Source: an uncultured bacterium
GTDB taxonomy: Bacteria > Hydrogenedentota > Hydrogenedentia > Hydrogenedentales > CAITNO01
DNA length: 5,123 bases
Reading direction: 5' to 3'
NCBI GenBank assembly: GCA_937923585.1
Contig: CALDSM010000061.1
Span: forward strand, 1-5,123
How positions within the stretch are numbered: the first letter of the stretch is position 1; each line of letters opens with the position of its first letter. Shown one piece after another: positions 4,211 through 5,123 of this stretch. The notes under the pieces are model-generated. The model worked only from the letters and a program-made list of their open reading frames with translations, had not been told where the DNA came from and did not search any database. The position numbers and the translations under genes are program-made.

Positions 4211-5123
4211 TTAAGGGGCCACGAGTTTGATGTAGTCGTTGTGCACGGCGGAATAGTTTCCCGCGCCGTCGAGATACTGGACCCGGACCGTGTTGTAACC
4301 AACCGGTCCCGGAAGCGTATGGGCGTGGGGCGTTTGCTGGGGCATCCAAGCGGTCCAGTGCGCGCCATCATCGCTGAAACGCATCCGCGACACCTGGGCC
4401 CCCGCGCCGTCCGCCCAGGTGAGCCCCAGCGACACCACCCGGCTGGCCGTGGTGGCCGCGCCGCCGTTGATGATGATGCTGCCCGTTGGCGGGGCGGTGT
4501 CCAGCCGGATGTAATCGGCATACGTTGCGGAACGGTTGTTCGCCTTGTCAAGATACTGGACCCGGACGGTCCTGTGACCGTCCGCTCCCGCGGGCAGCGT
4601 GTGCGCACGTGTGGAAGCCAGCGACTCCCAGGCGGTCCAGGTTGCGCCGTCGTCGCTGAAACGCATGCGCGCCACGCCGGACCCCTCTGCACCGTCATTC
4701 CAGTTCAGCGCAAGGGTGACATTCCGGTTGTTGGTCGCGGAGCGGTTGTTGTTGATAACGATGGTTCCCGTCGGCGGGGTGGTGTCTCCGGCCTGGAACT
4801 GGTCCACCCAGCCCGCATCGTCCCCTTCGGAGAGCGACCCGTCCTTGGTGTAGGCCCACGCCAGTGTGTGGGTTCCCGACCCCAGCGCATGGGTCTCCTG
4901 AGTCCAGTCCACCGCGCCGGATATCTTGAAGACCTCCACACCGTCCACATAGAAGGTGAGGAAGTCATAGCCTTCCTCGCAGTCCGCCTTCCACCAAAAA
5001 CTGATGTCAACGGGACCGGTAACCGAAGTGGACAGGGTTGACAGCCCGTTGTCGCCGATGTCCCCGCTCCGGGAGGCGTCAATGCCGTCGTGTGTTTCGG
5101 CACCCTGAACGAACCAGTTCGCG
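4211..5123 (-). CDS. Large exported Ig-like repeat protein, C-terminal part
   Basis: The frame is open from the right edge to TAA at 4211-4213, giving the last 303 residues; the true start is outside the window, so internal GTG or ATG codons should not be taken as the start. Residues about 1-110 form a beta-sandwich with SGDIGDNGLSTLSTSV, ISFWWKADCEEGYDF, FYVDGVEVFKISG, WTQETHAL, GTHTLAWAYTKDGS and GWVDQF. This type is common in big extracellular proteins of PVC-like bacteria and may bind ligand or carbohydrate. Two Ig-like repeats follow, at 115-208 and 209-303, each with PPTG, RMRFSDDGA, WTAW and TVRVQYLD. The protein ends directly after the last strand (KLVAP), without a PEP-CTERM, LPXTG or other sorting tail. 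Base composition is like its neighbours. The likely role is surface display, adhesion or glycan binding; any catalytic domain would lie upstream, outside the window. Confidence 0.85.
   Translation of the reverse strand, partial: ANWFVQGAETHDGIDASRSGDIGDNGLSTLSTSVTGPVDISFWWKADCEEGYDFLTFYVDGVEVFKISGAVDWTQETHALGSGTHTLAWAYTKDGSLSEGDDAGWVDQFQAGDTTPPTGTIVINNNRSATNNRNVTLALNWNDGAEGSGVARMRFSDDGATWTAWESLASTRAHTLPAGADGHRTVRVQYLDKANNRSATYADYIRLDTAPPTGSIIINGGAATTASRVVSLGLTWADGAGAQVSRMRFSDDGAHWTAWMPQQTPHAHTLPGPVGYNTVRVQYLDGAGNYSAVHNDYIKLVAP
4214..4780 (-). repeat. Two tandem Ig-like protein repeats of 93-94 codons
   Basis: The two copies cover 4499-4780 and 4214-4498. On the plus strand GATACTGGACCCGGAC begins at 4273 and again at 4552, 279 nt (93 codons) apart; GCTGAAACGCAT begins at 4373 and 4655, 282 nt (94 codons) apart. 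The strand and turn motifs RMRFSDDGA, WTAW and TVRVQYLD are identical in both copies while the linkers differ. This indicates duplication of a whole domain, with conservation focused on the core. Confidence 0.8.

Noticed and set aside
2517..4214. 565-codon open frame on the plus strand
   Set aside because: It is antisense to the fucosidase over nearly its whole length. Its translation shows no recognisable motif and is rich in Val, Ala, Arg and Gly, as expected for a shadow frame of a high-GC gene.
4142..5041. 299-codon open frame on the plus strand
   Set aside because: It is antisense to the Ig-like repeat protein; its apparent repetition mirrors the repeats of the real gene.

Overview
The window is high-GC bacterial DNA with five protein-coding regions, two of them cut by the window edges. 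The mix of genes is a sugar-nucleotide synthesis enzyme, a xylose-isomerase-like TIM-barrel sugar isomerase, a secreted GH29 alpha-L-fucosidase and a large exported Ig-like repeat protein. This resembles glycan-degrading, environmental lineages such as Hydrogenedentota, Lentisphaerota or other PVC-type bacteria. That placement is inferred from gene content and protein style only; no rRNA or other marker gene is present.

Layout. (1) Positions 1-1143, minus strand: a two-gene operon. A small protein that looks like a degenerate RsbW/HATPase_c anti-sigma kinase (622-1143) is followed, with an 8-bp overlap (ATGATTAG), by a mannose-1-phosphate guanylyltransferase-type nucleotidyltransferase (629 down past the left edge). 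The nucleotidyltransferase has no stop codon inside the window. (2) Positions 1144-1608: a 465-bp divergent intergenic region. It holds a candidate 10-codon leader ORF with a perfect Shine-Dalgarno sequence, a 7-bp stem-loop 3 nt upstream of that Shine-Dalgarno, two bulged hairpins that each contain GCGAAGC, and an extended -10 promoter candidate facing right. (3) Positions 1609-2463, plus strand: the sugar phosphate isomerase/epimerase-like protein, with an excellent ribosome binding site. (4) Positions 2464-2564: a short gap between convergent genes, with no clear terminator. (5) Positions 2565-4022, minus strand: the GH29 fucosidase with a signal peptide and a C-terminal F5/8 type C-like domain. 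It has its own sigma70-like promoter at 4107-4135 and a cluster of overlapping small inverted repeats in the predicted 5' untranslated region. (6) Position 4211 to the right edge, minus strand: the C-terminal 303 residues of a larger, probably exported protein, with one carbohydrate-binding-like beta-sandwich followed by two tandem Ig-like repeats of about 93-94 residues.

How they may work together. The fucosidase would release L-fucose from extracellular or periplasmic glycans, and the TIM-barrel enzyme could act on a sugar released by such activity. They are convergent and not co-transcribed, so this link is weak. The left operon is the most unusual part: a regulatory-looking ATPase fold is translationally coupled to a nucleotide-sugar enzyme and preceded by a structured leader. 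I see no CRISPR array, tRNA, rRNA, insertion sequence or phage gene.
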